Assembly: GCA_963752325.1 (NCBI GenBank)
Contig: CAVVXU010000005.1
Location: 806,001 to 870,000 of the forward strand
Source of the DNA: CAVTJL01 sp963752325
GTDB lineage: Bacteria; Pseudomonadota; Alphaproteobacteria; Geminicoccales; Geminicoccaceae
Reading direction: 5' to 3'
DNA: 64,000 nucleotides
Part shown: piece by piece, positions 36,784 to 48,064 of the stretch
How positions within the stretch are numbered: the first letter of the stretch is position 1
Layout of the letters: each line of letters opens with the position of its first letter
Notes under the pieces: model-generated
What the model saw: the letters and a program-made list of their open reading frames with translations, nothing else
Database searches by the model: none
Told to the model about the DNA's origin: nothing
Translations under genes and position numbers: made by a program

Positions 36784-37500
36784 ATGGGCGAGGGCGATCT
36801 CACGGGGCGCGTGGCGGTGGTGACGGGTGGGGCCAGGGGGATCGGGCTCGCCATGGCGCGGCGCCTGCGGCGGGCGGGCGCCGAGGTCGTGATCTGGGAC
36901 CTGGCCGACGCGCCCGAGATCCCGACCATCCGCGTCGACGTCACCGACGAGGCGGTGGTGGAGGCGGCCGCGAGGGAGACGCTGGACCGCCACGGGCGCC
37001 TCGACATCCTGGTCGCCAATGCCGGCATCATCGGGCCGACGGCGGCGGTCGAGGACTGCCCCGTCGCCGACTGGCGCCGCGTGCTCGACATCAACCTCAC
37101 CGGCACTTTTATCAGTTGCCGGGCGGTGGTGCCGGCGATGAAGAAAAACGGGTGGGGGAGGATCGTGGCGATCGCCTCGCTGGCGGGCAAGGAGGGGACG
37201 CCGACGCTCGCCGCCTACAGCGCGTCCAAGGCCGGGGTGATCGCGTTCGTGAAGGCCTTGGGGACGGAGCTGGCGCGGACGGGCGTGCTCGTGAACGCGA
37301 TAGCGCCGGCGGCGATCGAGACCGATCTCCTGGAGCAGCTCACCCCGGAGCAGGTGGCGACGATGATCGCCAAGAGCCCGATGGGGCGGCTGGGCACCGT
37401 CGAGGAGGTGGCGGAGCTCGCGGCCTGGCTCGCCTCGCCCGCCTGCAGCTTCAGCACCGGTGCGGTCTTCGACCTCTCGGGCGGCCGCGCCACCTACTGA
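36784..37500 (+). CDS. SDR-family oxidoreductase
   Basis: 238 residues, classical short-chain dehydrogenase: TGGARGIGLAMARRLRRAGA (Rossmann nucleotide loop), VANAGIIG, INLTGTFISCRAVVPAM, catalytic Ser in IASLAGKEG, and YSASK (Tyr-x3-Lys). The ending VFDLSGGRATY is normal. Substrate is not predictable; FabG-like 3-oxoacyl reductases and sugar dehydrogenases look alike. GGAGG precedes ATG 36784. Followed after 12 bases by ynfA-like. Confidence 0.9.
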   Translation: MGEGDLTGRVAVVTGGARGIGLAMARRLRRAGAEVVIWDLADAPEIPTIRVDVTDEAVVEAAARETLDRHGRLDILVANAGIIGPTAAVEDCPVADWRRVLDINLTGTFISCRAVVPAMKKNGWGRIVAIASLAGKEGTPTLAAYSASKAGVIAFVKALGTELARTGVLVNAIAPAAIETDLLEQLTPEQVATMIAKSPMGRLGTVEEVAELAAWLASPACSFSTGAVFDLSGGRATY

Positions 37501-37512
37501 GCGGCGGGGCGG

Positions 37513-37845
37513 ATGGTCGGGACTTTCGGCATCTATCTCGCCGCCGCGCTGGCCGAGATCGCCGGCTGCTTCGCCTTCTGGGCCTGGCTGCGGCTCGGGC
37601 GCAGCGCATGGTGGGTGGCGCCGGGGCTCCTGTCGCTGGCGCTTTTCGCCTGGCTGCTGACGCGCATCGACACCGCCTTCGCGGGCCGCGCCTACGCCGC
37701 CTATGGCGGCATCTATATCGCCACCTCGCTGCTTTGGCTGTGGGCGGTGGAGGGCACGCGGCCGGACCGCTGGGATCTCGCCGGCGTCGTCCTGTGCCTC
37801 CTCGGTGCCACCGTGATCCTCGTAGGGCCGCACGGCCTGCGCTGA
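37513..37845 (+). CDS. YnfA/UPF0060 family small membrane protein
   Basis: 110 residues with four TM helices: IYLAAALAEIAGCFAFWAWL, APGLLSLALFAWLLTRI, AYAAYGGIYIATSLLWLWAV, GVVLCLLGATVILVGP. The family-specific AEIAGCFAFWAWLR and GRAYAAYGGIYI are present. Members belong to the drug/metabolite transporter clan and resemble small multidrug proteins; transport has not been shown for most. Confidence 0.92.
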   Translation: MVGTFGIYLAAALAEIAGCFAFWAWLRLGRSAWWVAPGLLSLALFAWLLTRIDTAFAGRAYAAYGGIYIATSLLWLWAVEGTRPDRWDLAGVVLCLLGATVILVGPHGLR

Positions 37846-37869
37846 GCGGCTCCGCGTGCGCCGGCGTCG

Positions 37870-39840
<1,971 letters not shown>

Positions 39841-39912
39841 GGGTTGCACGAAGCCTCCTGCGGGCGGGTGGCGGGGCGGCGTCATCATGGCGCCGGGATG
39901 GCGGGGAGGCTA

Positions 39913-40770
39913 GGTCCTGTTTTCAAAGCGGGTTAGCTCGGTGTATTGCCATCCGACATGAGCAGACACGAGCTGACGGATGCGGCATGGCGGCGCTTGG
40001 CGCCGCTGTTGCCGCCGCAACGGCCGCGGACCGGGCGCCCCGCCCGCGACCATCGGTCCATGATCGACGCCATGCTGTGGCTGAGCAAGACGGGCGTGCC
40101 GTGGCGCGATCTGCCGGAGCGCTACGGGCCGTGGCAGACGGTGGCGACGCGCTTTTACCGCTGGACCAGAAGCGGGCTCTGGCAGCGGATCCTGGCCGAG
40201 CTCCAGCAGGCGGCCGACGCCGAGGGCCAGCTCGACTGGAGTGTTCATATGATCGACGGCACCAGCATTCGGGCCCATCGCCACGCTGCCGGCGCCAAAG
40301 GGGGCAGGAGAGCCAGGCGCTCGGCCGCTCGCGGGGCGGCTTCGGCTCGAAGCTCCATGTGCGCTGCGAGCGGAACGGGCGACCCATCGCCTTCGTCCTG
40401 ACGGCCGGCGAGCGCCACGAGCAGACCGCGTTCCAGCCCCTGATGGAGGCGGGTGCGGTCAGGCGATCGGGCCCCGGCCGCCCGCGCCGTCGACCACAAG
40501 CTCTGCTCGCCGATCGTGGCTACACCGGCCGCCCGGTCCGCGAGCACCTCCGCCGTCGCGGCATCACCGCCATCATCCCGCAGCTCGCTACCGAGACCCG
40601 GCCACGGCTCATGGACTGGGGCATCTATCGCGAGCGCAACGTCATCGAGCGGCTGGTCGGGCGTCTGAAAGAACACCGCCATCTCGCCACCAGATACGAC
40701 AAGCTCGCCACCTCCTACCTCGCCTTCGTTCACCTCGCCGCCATCCTCATGTGGCTTTGAAAACAGGACC
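39913..40770 (+). mobile_element. IS5-family (IS427-like) element, copy 2, intact
   Basis: 858 bases with inverted ends GGTCCTGTTTTCAAAGC and GCTTTGAAAACAGGACC, flanked by TA on both sides (39911-39912, 40771-40772). Same orientation as copy 1 at 31983; the pair forms direct repeats about 7.9 kb apart. Confidence 0.9.
39958..40760 (+). CDS. IS5-family transposase OrfAB (programmed -1 frameshift)
   Basis: OrfA runs 39958-40401 (SRHELTDAAWRRLAPLLPPQ, WRDLPERYGPWQTVATRFYR, first catalytic Asp in HMIDGTSIRAH). Within it the run AAAGGGGG (40297-40304) permits a -1 shift into orfB (GGFGSKLHVRCE, second Asp in LLADRGYTGRP, final Glu in ERNVIERLVGRLKEHR), which ends at 40760. This split and the A-run then G-run slip site are typical of the IS427 group of IS5. 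Both halves are undamaged, so this copy may be active. Confidence 0.88.
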
Positions 40771-40772
40771 TA

Positions 40773-41203
40773 GAGCCGGGTCGTGACACCCCGAAGGCCA
40801 GCCCGACCTGGAATCAGGCACGGCCATCCTCGACCTCGGCCCGGGCATCGGCAGGGCGGCGCAGGCAGCGTGCGCGGCGTCCGGAGCCGCCACGACCTAC
40901 GGACGAGGCACAAGCGGCTCCTCGGCCTCGAGAGGATGACCATCAAACGCCCAATCGAGCCCAGGATCGAGGCGGCCAGCTTACCTCCACTGTGGACGCA
41001 GCAATGACACTTATCACTGACAGCCACGGCCGACTTTTCTTTTAACTCTGCACTCCGTGTACACCACGCTGGACATCGCAAGCTTAGGCTGTTCCCTTGG
41101 ACCGCGAGACGCTGCTACAGTCTCCTCGCCTCAAGAACGCATGATCAGCAGCTCCTTGGTCACCAACGGTTGCCCGGCCTCAAGTGCCGAATGAAAGAGC
41201 GAC
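40773..41203. other. Intergenic region before patatin-like gene
   Basis: About 430 bases, host-like GC at the IS side falling towards 41100. One frame near 40825-40870 reads ILDLGPGIGRAAQA, reminiscent of a methyltransferase glycine loop, but it has no wider support. The last bases (GAAAGAG) are the ribosome site of the next gene. Confidence 0.5.
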
Positions 41204-43663
41204 ATGGAAGACCCAAACGCCGCCTCGAAGGCCGACAGGGCGCCCACGCCCACACCTAGAAAATCACTGACCATCAAGCAGCGACGAAGCCTTCCCGACG
41301 CCAAGCACTTTTCCGACGTGCTGGCCAGCGAGCTGGCGTGTATCGACGGCATCCGGAAGAACAAGGAGAGAAGGTATGGCACCGGGTACCACCAGGCCGG
41401 GACCGGCCCCAATGACAGCCCGCCACTGGCAGCCCTGGCTCTCTCCGGCGGCGGCATACGGTCCTCGGCCTTCGCGCTCGGCATTCTTCAGTCCTTTGCC
41501 AACGAGGGGCTGCTCAAGCGGTTCGACTACATGTCGACCGTCTCCGGCGGCGGCTACATCGGAAGCGCTCTGACGTGGTTCCTCTCGGATGTCTGGCAGG
41601 AACCCGGTCGGCCACGTCTCGGAACCGGTGAATGTGACCACCCGCTCGGGCGCCGTGGTGTGGGTGCGAAGACCGGGAGTGAAAACGATCGGATCGATCA
41701 TATTCGTGGGTTCGGGAATTACCTCCGCCCCACACCTAAACTCTGGGCAGGGTCCGCAGTGGCGCTCGTTATACAGAACATGATCTATGTTGCCTTACTC
41801 TGGTTCTTTCCATTAGTACTCGCCTTTCTCCTTCTCGATCAATTGGCCGGATTAGTCGTCTATCATCAGTTCGGCTTCGACCTTCGGTTCGGCGACAGCC
41901 TACCGTATTTGGTATACGGTGCGGGTTTTCTCAGTTTAATAGCGTTATCCAAGATCATACAGCTCCCGTCTTTTGCTTGGAGGACGCTGCTTGGCGAAAG
42001 GCCGAGCGGGCTCACAGACTATGCGGGACGCCTCGCCAGCCAGAATGTGCTCGGAAAATTTCTTGTTGGCATTGTAGCTTGCATCATCCTTGCTCTCGTT
42101 CCTCGTATCCCTGATCCAATCCTGCAGGGACTGGGACCGGGCGTCACCATTGCCGGTCTCATTGGAACCGTCTCGACGGTATCGGGCCTTGTTGCCTCGC
42201 GCCCCCTCCTGAAGGGCGTCCTTCTCAAACTCGGGATTGCTCTGCTGGCTTTGGGCCTCCTCGTTCTGGCCATTCTTGTGCCCGAGTGGGTCGCAAACGA
42301 GATATACGACTACACCTCGTGCACTAACCTTCCGACCGCCCGCTATTATGTTTTTCTCGGCTCGCTCGGTCTAGCGCTCCTTGCCTTCTATGCGTCGCTG
42401 CGGTTGGGATTAAACCATATCGGGCTTCATCGCCTTTATCGCGATCGCCTTATGGAGACCTTTCTGCCGGACAAGCCCTACAACAAGCCAGATCCGCGCA
42501 AAGATCCTGTTCCTGGCCTCGGGGTCTGGCGCCGGGCCGATATGGCCGATACAACCGCCCTTGCCGGCATGTGTGACTCTGAGAGCCTTGGCCCACTCCA
42601 TCTCATTTGCGCCAATATCATACTGATTGGTTCAGAAAACACCGTCGCCCGAAACCGCGGCGGGGAAAGCTTCCTTCTCAGTCCACTTTATTCCGGATGT
42701 GACCGCACAGGCTGGCGTAGCACCAGCAAGCTCTTTAGCGATGTCCAGCTCCAGCTCTCGACCGCCATGGCCATCTCTGGCGCCGCTCTCAGCCCCAATA
42801 CCGGACCGAGCGGCCGCGGACTGACCCGCGAGGCGCTCACCAGCCGTTTGATGATGTTGTTCAATCTTAGCTTGGCCTACTGGATGCCAAATCCTCGCCC
42901 GAAAGAGGAGGCGCGACCGAACCCGCTCTGCAAATGGCTCATCTCTATTGCCAATGGCCATCTTCCCTGGCACGAATTCTCCGATCGACCGCGCTTTGCC
43001 TATCCAGGTTTCGCAGCGCTGGTGGGGATCACCCACCGCGAGCACAGCGCCTATGTCGAGCTCTCCGACGGCGGGCATTTCGAGAATCTGGGCCTCTATG
43101 AGATGGTCCGCCGCCGTGTCCCCCTGATCGTCCTTTCCGACGCTGGCATGGATGGAAACTTCGGCTTTTCCGACCTTGCCAACGCCATCGAGCGTGTTCG
43201 CGTCGACTTCGGCGTTGATATCGACTTCGACCGCGAGGGCTTCGGCCTCGACTGCATCCAGGTGGCCAAGGACAGGCTCCTTTGCATTGCCGGGGTCCAT
43301 ACCGAGGTCGCCGCGCGCGGCTGGGCCATCGCCACCATTCACTACCCAAAGGCCTCGCCCTCGCAGCGCCAGCGAGGCGCAGAGCATGGCCTCGCGCCGG
43401 CCTCGAACGCCTTCGACGGCGTGCTCGTCTATATGAAGCCCGCCATCCGCGCGGGGCTCAAGGCGGACATCCTCGCCTATCGTGCAGAGAACCCCGACTT
43501 CCCTCACGATACGACCGCCGACCAGTTCTTCGATGAGACCCAGTTCGAGGCGTACCGCGAGCTGGGCTATGAGACTGCGGGAGAGTTCCTAAAGTGGCTA
43601 TGCAATGGGAACCCGCCCGCAAGCTTGGATGTGCTGCTCGGCGCCGACCGGCATGCACCGTAA
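41204..43663 (+). CDS. Patatin-like phospholipase with central transmembrane domain
   Basis: 819 residues. Patatin motifs are split: the oxyanion loop LALSGGGIRSSAF at about 79-91 and the nucleophile Ser114 in TVSGGGYIG, and the second catalytic residue Asp622 in VELSDGGHFENLGLYE. Between them lie several TM helices (about 180-215, 233-252, 285-300, 340-360, 382-400) and a long cytoplasmic part. A membrane-bound lipid acyl hydrolase is the expected activity. The middle of the gene is clearly less GC-rich than its surroundings, and it follows IS5 copy 2, suggesting transfer. Related long bacterial patatins exist but have no fixed role. Shorter patatins serve as phospholipase effectors in some anti-phage systems; nothing here shows that role. 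Confidence 0.88.
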   Translation: MEDPNAASKADRAPTPTPRKSLTIKQRRSLPDAKHFSDVLASELACIDGIRKNKERRYGTGYHQAGTGPNDSPPLAALALSGGGIRSSAFALGILQSFANEGLLKRFDYMSTVSGGGYIGSALTWFLSDVWQEPGRPRLGTGECDHPLGRRGVGAKTGSENDRIDHIRGFGNYLRPTPKLWAGSAVALVIQNMIYVALLWFFPLVLAFLLLDQLAGLVVYHQFGFDLRFGDSLPYLVYGAGFLSLIALSKIIQLPSFAWRTLLGERPSGLTDYAGRLASQNVLGKFLVGIVACIILALVPRIPDPILQGLGPGVTIAGLIGTVSTVSGLVASRPLLKGVLLKLGIALLALGLLVLAILVPEWVANEIYDYTSCTNLPTARYYVFLGSLGLALLAFYASLRLGLNHIGLHRLYRDRLMETFLPDKPYNKPDPRKDPVPGLGVWRRADMADTTALAGMCDSESLGPLHLICANIILIGSENTVARNRGGESFLLSPLYSGCDRTGWRSTSKLFSDVQLQLSTAMAISGAALSPNTGPSGRGLTREALTSRLMMLFNLSLAYWMPNPRPKEEARPNPLCKWLISIANGHLPWHEFSDRPRFAYPGFAALVGITHREHSAYVELSDGGHFENLGLYEMVRRRVPLIVLSDAGMDGNFGFSDLANAIERVRVDFGVDIDFDREGFGLDCIQVAKDRLLCIAGVHTEVAARGWAIATIHYPKASPSQRQRGAEHGLAPASNAFDGVLVYMKPAIRAGLKADILAYRAENPDFPHDTTADQFFDETQFEAYRELGYETAGEFLKWLCNGNPPASLDVLLGADRHAP

Positions 43664-43936
43664 AGCAATTCGCTCTCCATTGCCGTTACGAAGCAAAGCC
43701 AACCCCGCTACGCCCTCCGAGAGGTCATGCGTACGAGGCCGGCTAACGGTCCACGACACGCGGCCGTACACCAGCCAAAGCCCGGGGTAGCGTCCGGGCT
43801 CGAGCTGCTCCCGCAACGACATCGTATCGTTGCGCGGGACGTCAACGGCAATCTCGGCTCGCCTTCGGGTGGCGAATAAGCCGAAGGAACGGGTGTCTTG
43901 CGTGACGACAAGGCCATGCGGGAGGATGCGACCCAT
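43598..43936 (-). CDS. Possible small protein overlapping patatin 3' end
   Basis: 112-codon frame reading RILPHGLVVTQDTRSFGLFA and DTMSLREQLEPGRYPGLWLV, whose composition looks protein-like rather than random. It overlaps the patatin gene by 66 bases tail to tail and has no convincing ribosome site or recognised family. Could be a remnant. Confidence 0.25.
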   Translation of the reverse strand: MGRILPHGLVVTQDTRSFGLFATRRRAEIAVDVPRNDTMSLREQLEPGRYPGLWLVYGRVSWTVSRPRTHDLSEGVAGLALLRNGNGERIALRCMPVGAEQHIQACGRVPIA

Positions 43937-44141
43937 TCCCTCGAGCGCGTCAAGCGGCCGCCGGCAGTCCTGAGGCCGCCCGCGAAGCACGAGACGAGGG
44001 CCAGCCGCCGCGCCGGGAGCCGCCGAGAATCGTGGAGGGTGTCGATCTGCCCTCATCACCAGACTTGCCTGCCGCGAACTCGCGCTGACCTTCCTCGGAA
44101 AGCCCACAACCGACGGCGCATCTGACTCGCGACGTGCGCCG
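43664..44141. other. Gene-poor stretch after patatin gene
   Basis: Apart from the doubtful minus-strand frame ending at 43598, no gene is supported here. Forward frames are short and interrupted. Confidence 0.5.
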
Positions 44142-44345
44142 CCGGCGGACCCATATGAGAAGAACGCCGAAGGGCAGGCGCAGGAGAAAGGGCCCACGAG
44201 CGGGATCAAGACGTCGGTTGCCCGGCAGCATGGCCGGGATACGCTCGGGGCGGCGGCAGGTAGGGCGGGATGCATGAGTTCCACGGGGCCCGCCTCCTCC
44301 TGCAAATGTGGCGGGACGCCGGCATCATGGCACGGGTCGCTGGGA
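44142..44345 (+). pseudogene. Degraded duplicate of methyltransferase 5' region
   Basis: CGGACCCATATGAGAAG (from 44146) and the following bases match the leader of the intact methyltransferase at 45776-45829 (CGGACCCATATGAGAAGGAC). The match goes on through the start (AAAGGCCCATGAGCG against AAAGGGCCCACGAGCG), the GACGTCxGT and CAGxATGGCCGGGA segments, and a later piece (GAGTTCCA-G-GG, 44277-44289). The start codon is lost and internal blocks are deleted. It lies upstream of the M14-type gene, so an old tandem copy once flanked it on that side too. Confidence 0.65.
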
Positions 44346-44556
44346 GGCCAGCGGATCGGCGCAACGCTCGGTATCCGCCCGCGACCACTGCACGGCTCGC
44401 AGAAGGCCGCAGGGGCGTGAGAGCGAGCGTAGCAGACAGCCCCCACCCACGTGGCGTTGCCGTATCGAGACACTCAGCCTAGCCTTATTCGAAGCTCGAG
44501 AAAGGCAAAGCTTCGCGTTCATTAAGTTCATACCCGGAACCTGAAGGATCTGCGTC

Positions 44557-45750
44557 ATGTCGAACGGGCCGCACGAGCGCCTCGACCGCCGCGAGTTTTT
44601 GATCGCATCGGCTGCGACGGCCGGCGCATCGGCTTCGCTTGCCGCAGCCTCCGGGACGGCAAATGCCGAGGCTGCAGCGTCGGCCTCGGCCGGGACCTCG
44701 TCGGGCACGGTCTATACCGGCGATACGATCGAGGGAAAAAAGGTCGTCAGCGCGCTCGACGTGGGCGACCTGGCGCCCGGCAGGAAGCACTTTCTGTATT
44801 TTCAGGGGGTGCGAATGCCGACCGGCCAGCACTGGTACGTGTCGGTGACGGTCGCCAGGGGTGCCAGGCCGGGCAAGCGGGTCGTTCTGGTCAGCGGTGT
44901 GCATGGCGACGAGATGAGCTCCGTGCACACGGTGCAGACCGTGATGAGCCAGCTCGATCCGGAGGAGATGGCGGGCACGGTGATGGCGGTGACGGACGTC
45001 TCGAGCCCGGCGCTGGAAAGCATGCAGCGCCGGTGGCCCGACATGGGCAGAGGTGCCGATCTGATCGACATGAACCGGGAATGGCCGGGCAACGAGAACG
45101 GCGCCACCGCGCCCAGCCGACATGCGGCCCTTCTGTTCAACCGGCTGCTGCGGCCGAACGCCGATGCCGCGATCGATTTCCATACCGGCACGACCGGATT
45201 CGAGGTCACGGCCTTCAACATCGCGGGCATGGACGTGCCCGAGATCAAGGCGATGGTGGACCTCTATCCCGTGGGCCAGGTCTTCGACAATCACGTCTAT
45301 CCGGGCGTGCTGCACAACGCCTTCATCGACGCGGGCATCCCGGCCTTCACGCCGGAGATCGGGGCCGCGCGCGTCCTGGACCTCGAGATGATCCAGCTCT
45401 TCGTGGAAGGCACCATGAACGTCCTCAAGCACCACGGCATCGTGGCCGGGCCGATGGGGCGCACCGGCAAGGACGTGGATGTCTTCGTCGGCAACAGCGC
45501 GTTCCCGATCCTCGCGACCCAGGGCGGCCTCGTCGAGCATCTGGTCAGGCTCAACGACAAGGTCGAGGCCGGGCAGAAGGTGGCCATCCAGCGCGACAGC
45601 TTCGGCGAGGTGGTGGCGGAGTATACGAGCGGTGTAGCCGGCGAGGTGACGGGCCAGCGCAGCGACGCCATGGCCGAGCCCGGCAATCCTCTTGTTTTTA
45701 TTCTTTTCAACAGGACGGCGCCGGGCGGGGGAGAGACTTATCCCGAGTGA
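44557..45750 (+). CDS. Tat-exported succinylglutamate desuccinylase/aspartoacylase-like hydrolase
   Basis: 397 residues. Tat signal LDRREFLIASAATAGASASL. The zinc site is recognisable as VSGVHGDEMSS (His and Glu ligands) and AAIDFHTGTTGFE (third ligand and DFHT), followed by a C-terminal barrel-sandwich-like region with VRLNDKVEAGQKVAIQRDSF. This is the M14-like AstE/AspA superfamily that removes acyl groups from amino acids or carboxy-terminal residues. Periplasmic location is unusual for AstE, so it is not likely to be the arginine-degradation enzyme. 79 bases separate it from the methyltransferase. Confidence 0.85.
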   Translation: MSNGPHERLDRREFLIASAATAGASASLAAASGTANAEAAASASAGTSSGTVYTGDTIEGKKVVSALDVGDLAPGRKHFLYFQGVRMPTGQHWYVSVTVARGARPGKRVVLVSGVHGDEMSSVHTVQTVMSQLDPEEMAGTVMAVTDVSSPALESMQRRWPDMGRGADLIDMNREWPGNENGATAPSRHAALLFNRLLRPNADAAIDFHTGTTGFEVTAFNIAGMDVPEIKAMVDLYPVGQVFDNHVYPGVLHNAFIDAGIPAFTPEIGAARVLDLEMIQLFVEGTMNVLKHHGIVAGPMGRTGKDVDVFVGNSAFPILATQGGLVEHLVRLNDKVEAGQKVAIQRDSFGEVVAEYTSGVAGEVTGQRSDAMAEPGNPLVFILFNRTAPGGGETYPE

Positions 45751-45828
45751 TCGAGCCGGGCCACTCGCCGCCACCGGACCCATATGAGAAGGACGCCCCA
45801 ACGCCGCACCCGCAGGAGAAAAAGGCCC

Positions 45829-46659
45829 ATGAGCGAGATCGAGACGTCCGTCGCCCTGCAGTATGGCCGGGAGGCGCTGGAGGCGGCGATCATGCAGGGG
45901 CTGCGGGCGATGGGGCGCGAGCCCGAGGCGGTCACGATCGACGATCTGGCCGTGGTCGACGAGTTCCATGTGGGCGGCCGCAAGGCGACGATCGAGCTTT
46001 TGGACCAGCTCGACCTCGCACCGGGCGCGGCCGTCCTCGACCTCGGCTGCGGCGTCGGCGGGCCGGCGCGGATCATGGCCAGCCGCTATGGCTGCCGGGT
46101 GACGGGCGCCGACCTCACGCCCGACTTCGTCGAGGTCGCCCGGCGGCTCACGGGCCTCGTCGGGCTCGAGGGCAAGATCACGTTCCTCGAGGCCAGCATC
46201 CTCGACCTGCCCCTGCCCGATGCCGGCTTCGAGGCGGCGACGCTCCTTCATGTGGGCATGAACATCCCGGACAAGCGACGGCTGTGCGGCGAGGTGGCGC
46301 GGGTCCTGCGCCCGGGTGGGCGCTTCGCGATCTACGATCTGATGCGCGTGGCAGAGGGCCCGCTCGCCTTCCCCGTGCCCTGGGCCAGGGACGAGGCGGC
46401 CTCGTTCGTCGAGACGCCGGCCGTCTATCGGGAGGCGCTGGAGAGCGCCAGCTTCTCCATCGTCGCGGAGCGTGACCGCCGCGAGGCGGGTGTCGCCTTC
46501 TTCGCCCGGCAGCGCGAGCGTGAGGCTGCCAGCGGACGCCCGCCGCTCAGCATCGCGACGCTCCTGGGCGAGGATGCAAGGCCGCGCTTTGCCAACCTCG
46601 TGCGCATGCTCGAAGAGGGGCTGCTGGCGCCGATCGAGATGATCGCCCGCCGCGGCTAG
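45829..46659 (+). CDS. Class I SAM-dependent methyltransferase
   Basis: 276 residues from ATG 45829 (AGGAGAAAAAGG upstream). Motif I AAVLDLGCGVGGPARIMASR, acidic loop VTGADLTPDF, motif II region GFEAATLLHVGMNI and RVLRPGGRFAIYDLMRV. The layout resembles glycine/sarcosine and small-molecule N-methyltransferases, or UbiE-like enzymes. Substrate unknown. Stop overlaps by four bases the end of the convergent reductase gene. Confidence 0.88.
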   Translation: MSEIETSVALQYGREALEAAIMQGLRAMGREPEAVTIDDLAVVDEFHVGGRKATIELLDQLDLAPGAAVLDLGCGVGGPARIMASRYGCRVTGADLTPDFVEVARRLTGLVGLEGKITFLEASILDLPLPDAGFEAATLLHVGMNIPDKRRLCGEVARVLRPGGRFAIYDLMRVAEGPLAFPVPWARDEAASFVETPAVYREALESASFSIVAERDRREAGVAFFARQREREAASGRPPLSIATLLGEDARPRFANLVRMLEEGLLAPIEMIARRG

Positions 46660-47624
46660 CGCTTGAGGAGCCCTTGCTCGATCAGGCTCCGGGCGGTCGC
46701 GGTGATGGTCTCATCGGCGGGGCGCGGCCACCAGCCGAGGAGGCGCTCTGCCTTGGCGCTCGTGGAATCGCGTCGCCGGCCGGGATCGGGCGCGGCCAGG
46801 GGCACGGGCACGCGGGCTGCGGCGTCGCCGAGATCGCGGCGAAGGATGGCCGCCACGTCGCTCATCGCGAGCGAGGGCCCGGCCACCGCGATGAAGCGCT
46901 CGCCTCTGGCCTCGGGGCGGGTCATCGCCTGGAGATGGAGGCCCGCCACGTCCCGGACGTCGACGACGCCGAACCAGATGTCGGGCAGCTCCGCCATATC
47001 GCCGTCGAGCATGCGCTTGATCAGCGCGACCGAGGCCGAGAGGCGGCCGCCGAGCACGGGCCCGAAGATGCCGGTGGGATTGACGACCGAGAGCTCGAGG
47101 GCACCGCCCTCCCCCTCCATGAAGTCCCAGGCCGCGCGCTCGGCGATGGCCTTCGATCGGATGTAGGCCGGGTTGGGCGCATCGGGCTCGGTCCAGTCCT
47201 CCTCGGTGAACGGCGTTTTTCTCACTCGCCCGTAGCCCACGGCCGCGAAGGAGGACGTCAGCACCACCCGCCTGACGCCGGCATCGCGGGCCGCGCGCAG
47301 GACGCGCAGCACGCCTTCCCGGGCGGGCACGATCACCTCGTCCGCATCCTCGGGCTCGCCCTGGGGAAAGGGCGAGGCCACGTGGAGGACATGCGCGCAG
47401 CCCAGGACGGCGCGATCCCAGCCGCGATCGCGGGTCAGATCGGCCTCGAGGAGCTGCAGCCGATCGCCCGGCTCCTGCCCGCCATGCCGCAGCATCAGGC
47501 GGAGCCCGGCCTCCCGGCCGGCATCACGGAGCGTCGTGCGGACCGCGTGGCCTTCCTTCAGCAGCCTCAGGATCACGTGGCTCGCGACGAAGCCCGACCC
47601 TCCGGTCACCAGAACCGTGCTCAT
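46656..47624 (-). CDS. NAD-dependent epimerase/dehydratase-family aldehyde reductase
   Basis: 322 residues of the extended SDR class. VTGGSGFVASHVILRLLKEG carries the cofactor loop; VLHVASPFPQGEPEDADE, LTSSFAAVGYG and the catalytic YIRSK (Tyr-x3-Lys) follow, then VVNPTGIFGPVLG. This pattern is that of dihydroflavonol/cinnamoyl-CoA reductase-like bacterial aldehyde reductases. Single gene between a convergent methyltransferase and an upstream noncoding gap. Confidence 0.9.
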   Translation of the reverse strand: MSTVLVTGGSGFVASHVILRLLKEGHAVRTTLRDAGREAGLRLMLRHGGQEPGDRLQLLEADLTRDRGWDRAVLGCAHVLHVASPFPQGEPEDADEVIVPAREGVLRVLRAARDAGVRRVVLTSSFAAVGYGRVRKTPFTEEDWTEPDAPNPAYIRSKAIAERAAWDFMEGEGGALELSVVNPTGIFGPVLGGRLSASVALIKRMLDGDMAELPDIWFGVVDVRDVAGLHLQAMTRPEARGERFIAVAGPSLAMSDVAAILRRDLGDAAARVPVPLAAPDPGRRRDSTSAKAERLLGWWPRPADETITATARSLIEQGLLKR

Positions 47625-47803
47625 CCAATCCAGCTCTGCTCTGTGTGGTGCATTGATGGGCGAACAGGTCAGGCGTCAGCATCACGAGCTCAAGCAGGAC
47701 GGATCTCCGGACCAGGTATGGAAAACCAGACTGTTCAGCCTCGGACCTATGGCGAGGAAAGCGTGGCAACCCGCTCGCCGTCCCGAGGAGGCCCCGGGCT
47801 CTC

Positions 47804-48064
47804 CTACTGCCACTCCCAGTAATGCCGCTGGCGCGCGACGCGCCACATCAAGAGGACGACGATCCGCGGCACGAGGATGAAGGCCGCCAGCACGATGATG
47901 CAGGCGACCACGCCGCCGGCGGAGAGCTTGCCGTCGGCGAGGTCGAGGCGAACGATCAAGGCGACGAGGAACAGGCCCACCACGCCGCCTATCCCGGTCG
48001 CGATCCAGGCCGCCCGGTGATAGCGCTGGCGCACGACCCAGAAGGTGCGCACACGTCGGTCCAT
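47804..48064 (-). CDS. Small two-TM membrane protein
   Basis: 86 residues with helices AAWIATGIGGVVGLFLVALIV and GGVVACIIVLAAFILVPRIVV and basic ends. No family recognised. The upstream bases (GGTGGAGATCGC) provide GGAG at normal spacing. Confidence 0.6.
   Translation of the reverse strand: MDRRVRTFWVVRQRYHRAAWIATGIGGVVGLFLVALIVRLDLADGKLSAGGVVACIIVLAAFILVPRIVVLLMWRVARQRHYWEWQ

Noticed and set aside
40825..40870. Methyltransferase-like ILDLGPGIG string
   Set aside because: Only one short motif, with no flanking conserved segments or usable frame; probably chance in GC-rich DNA.
41204..43663. Assignment of the patatin gene to a CBASS-type system
   Set aside because: No CD-NTase, Cap2/Cap3 or other sensor gene is adjacent, and length and TM content differ from CapV, so the label is not justified.
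43598..44473. 291-codon minus-strand frame after the patatin gene
   Set aside because: Upstream part is the antisense of the methyltransferase fossil and has no coding character; only the 112-codon end is listed, at low confidence.
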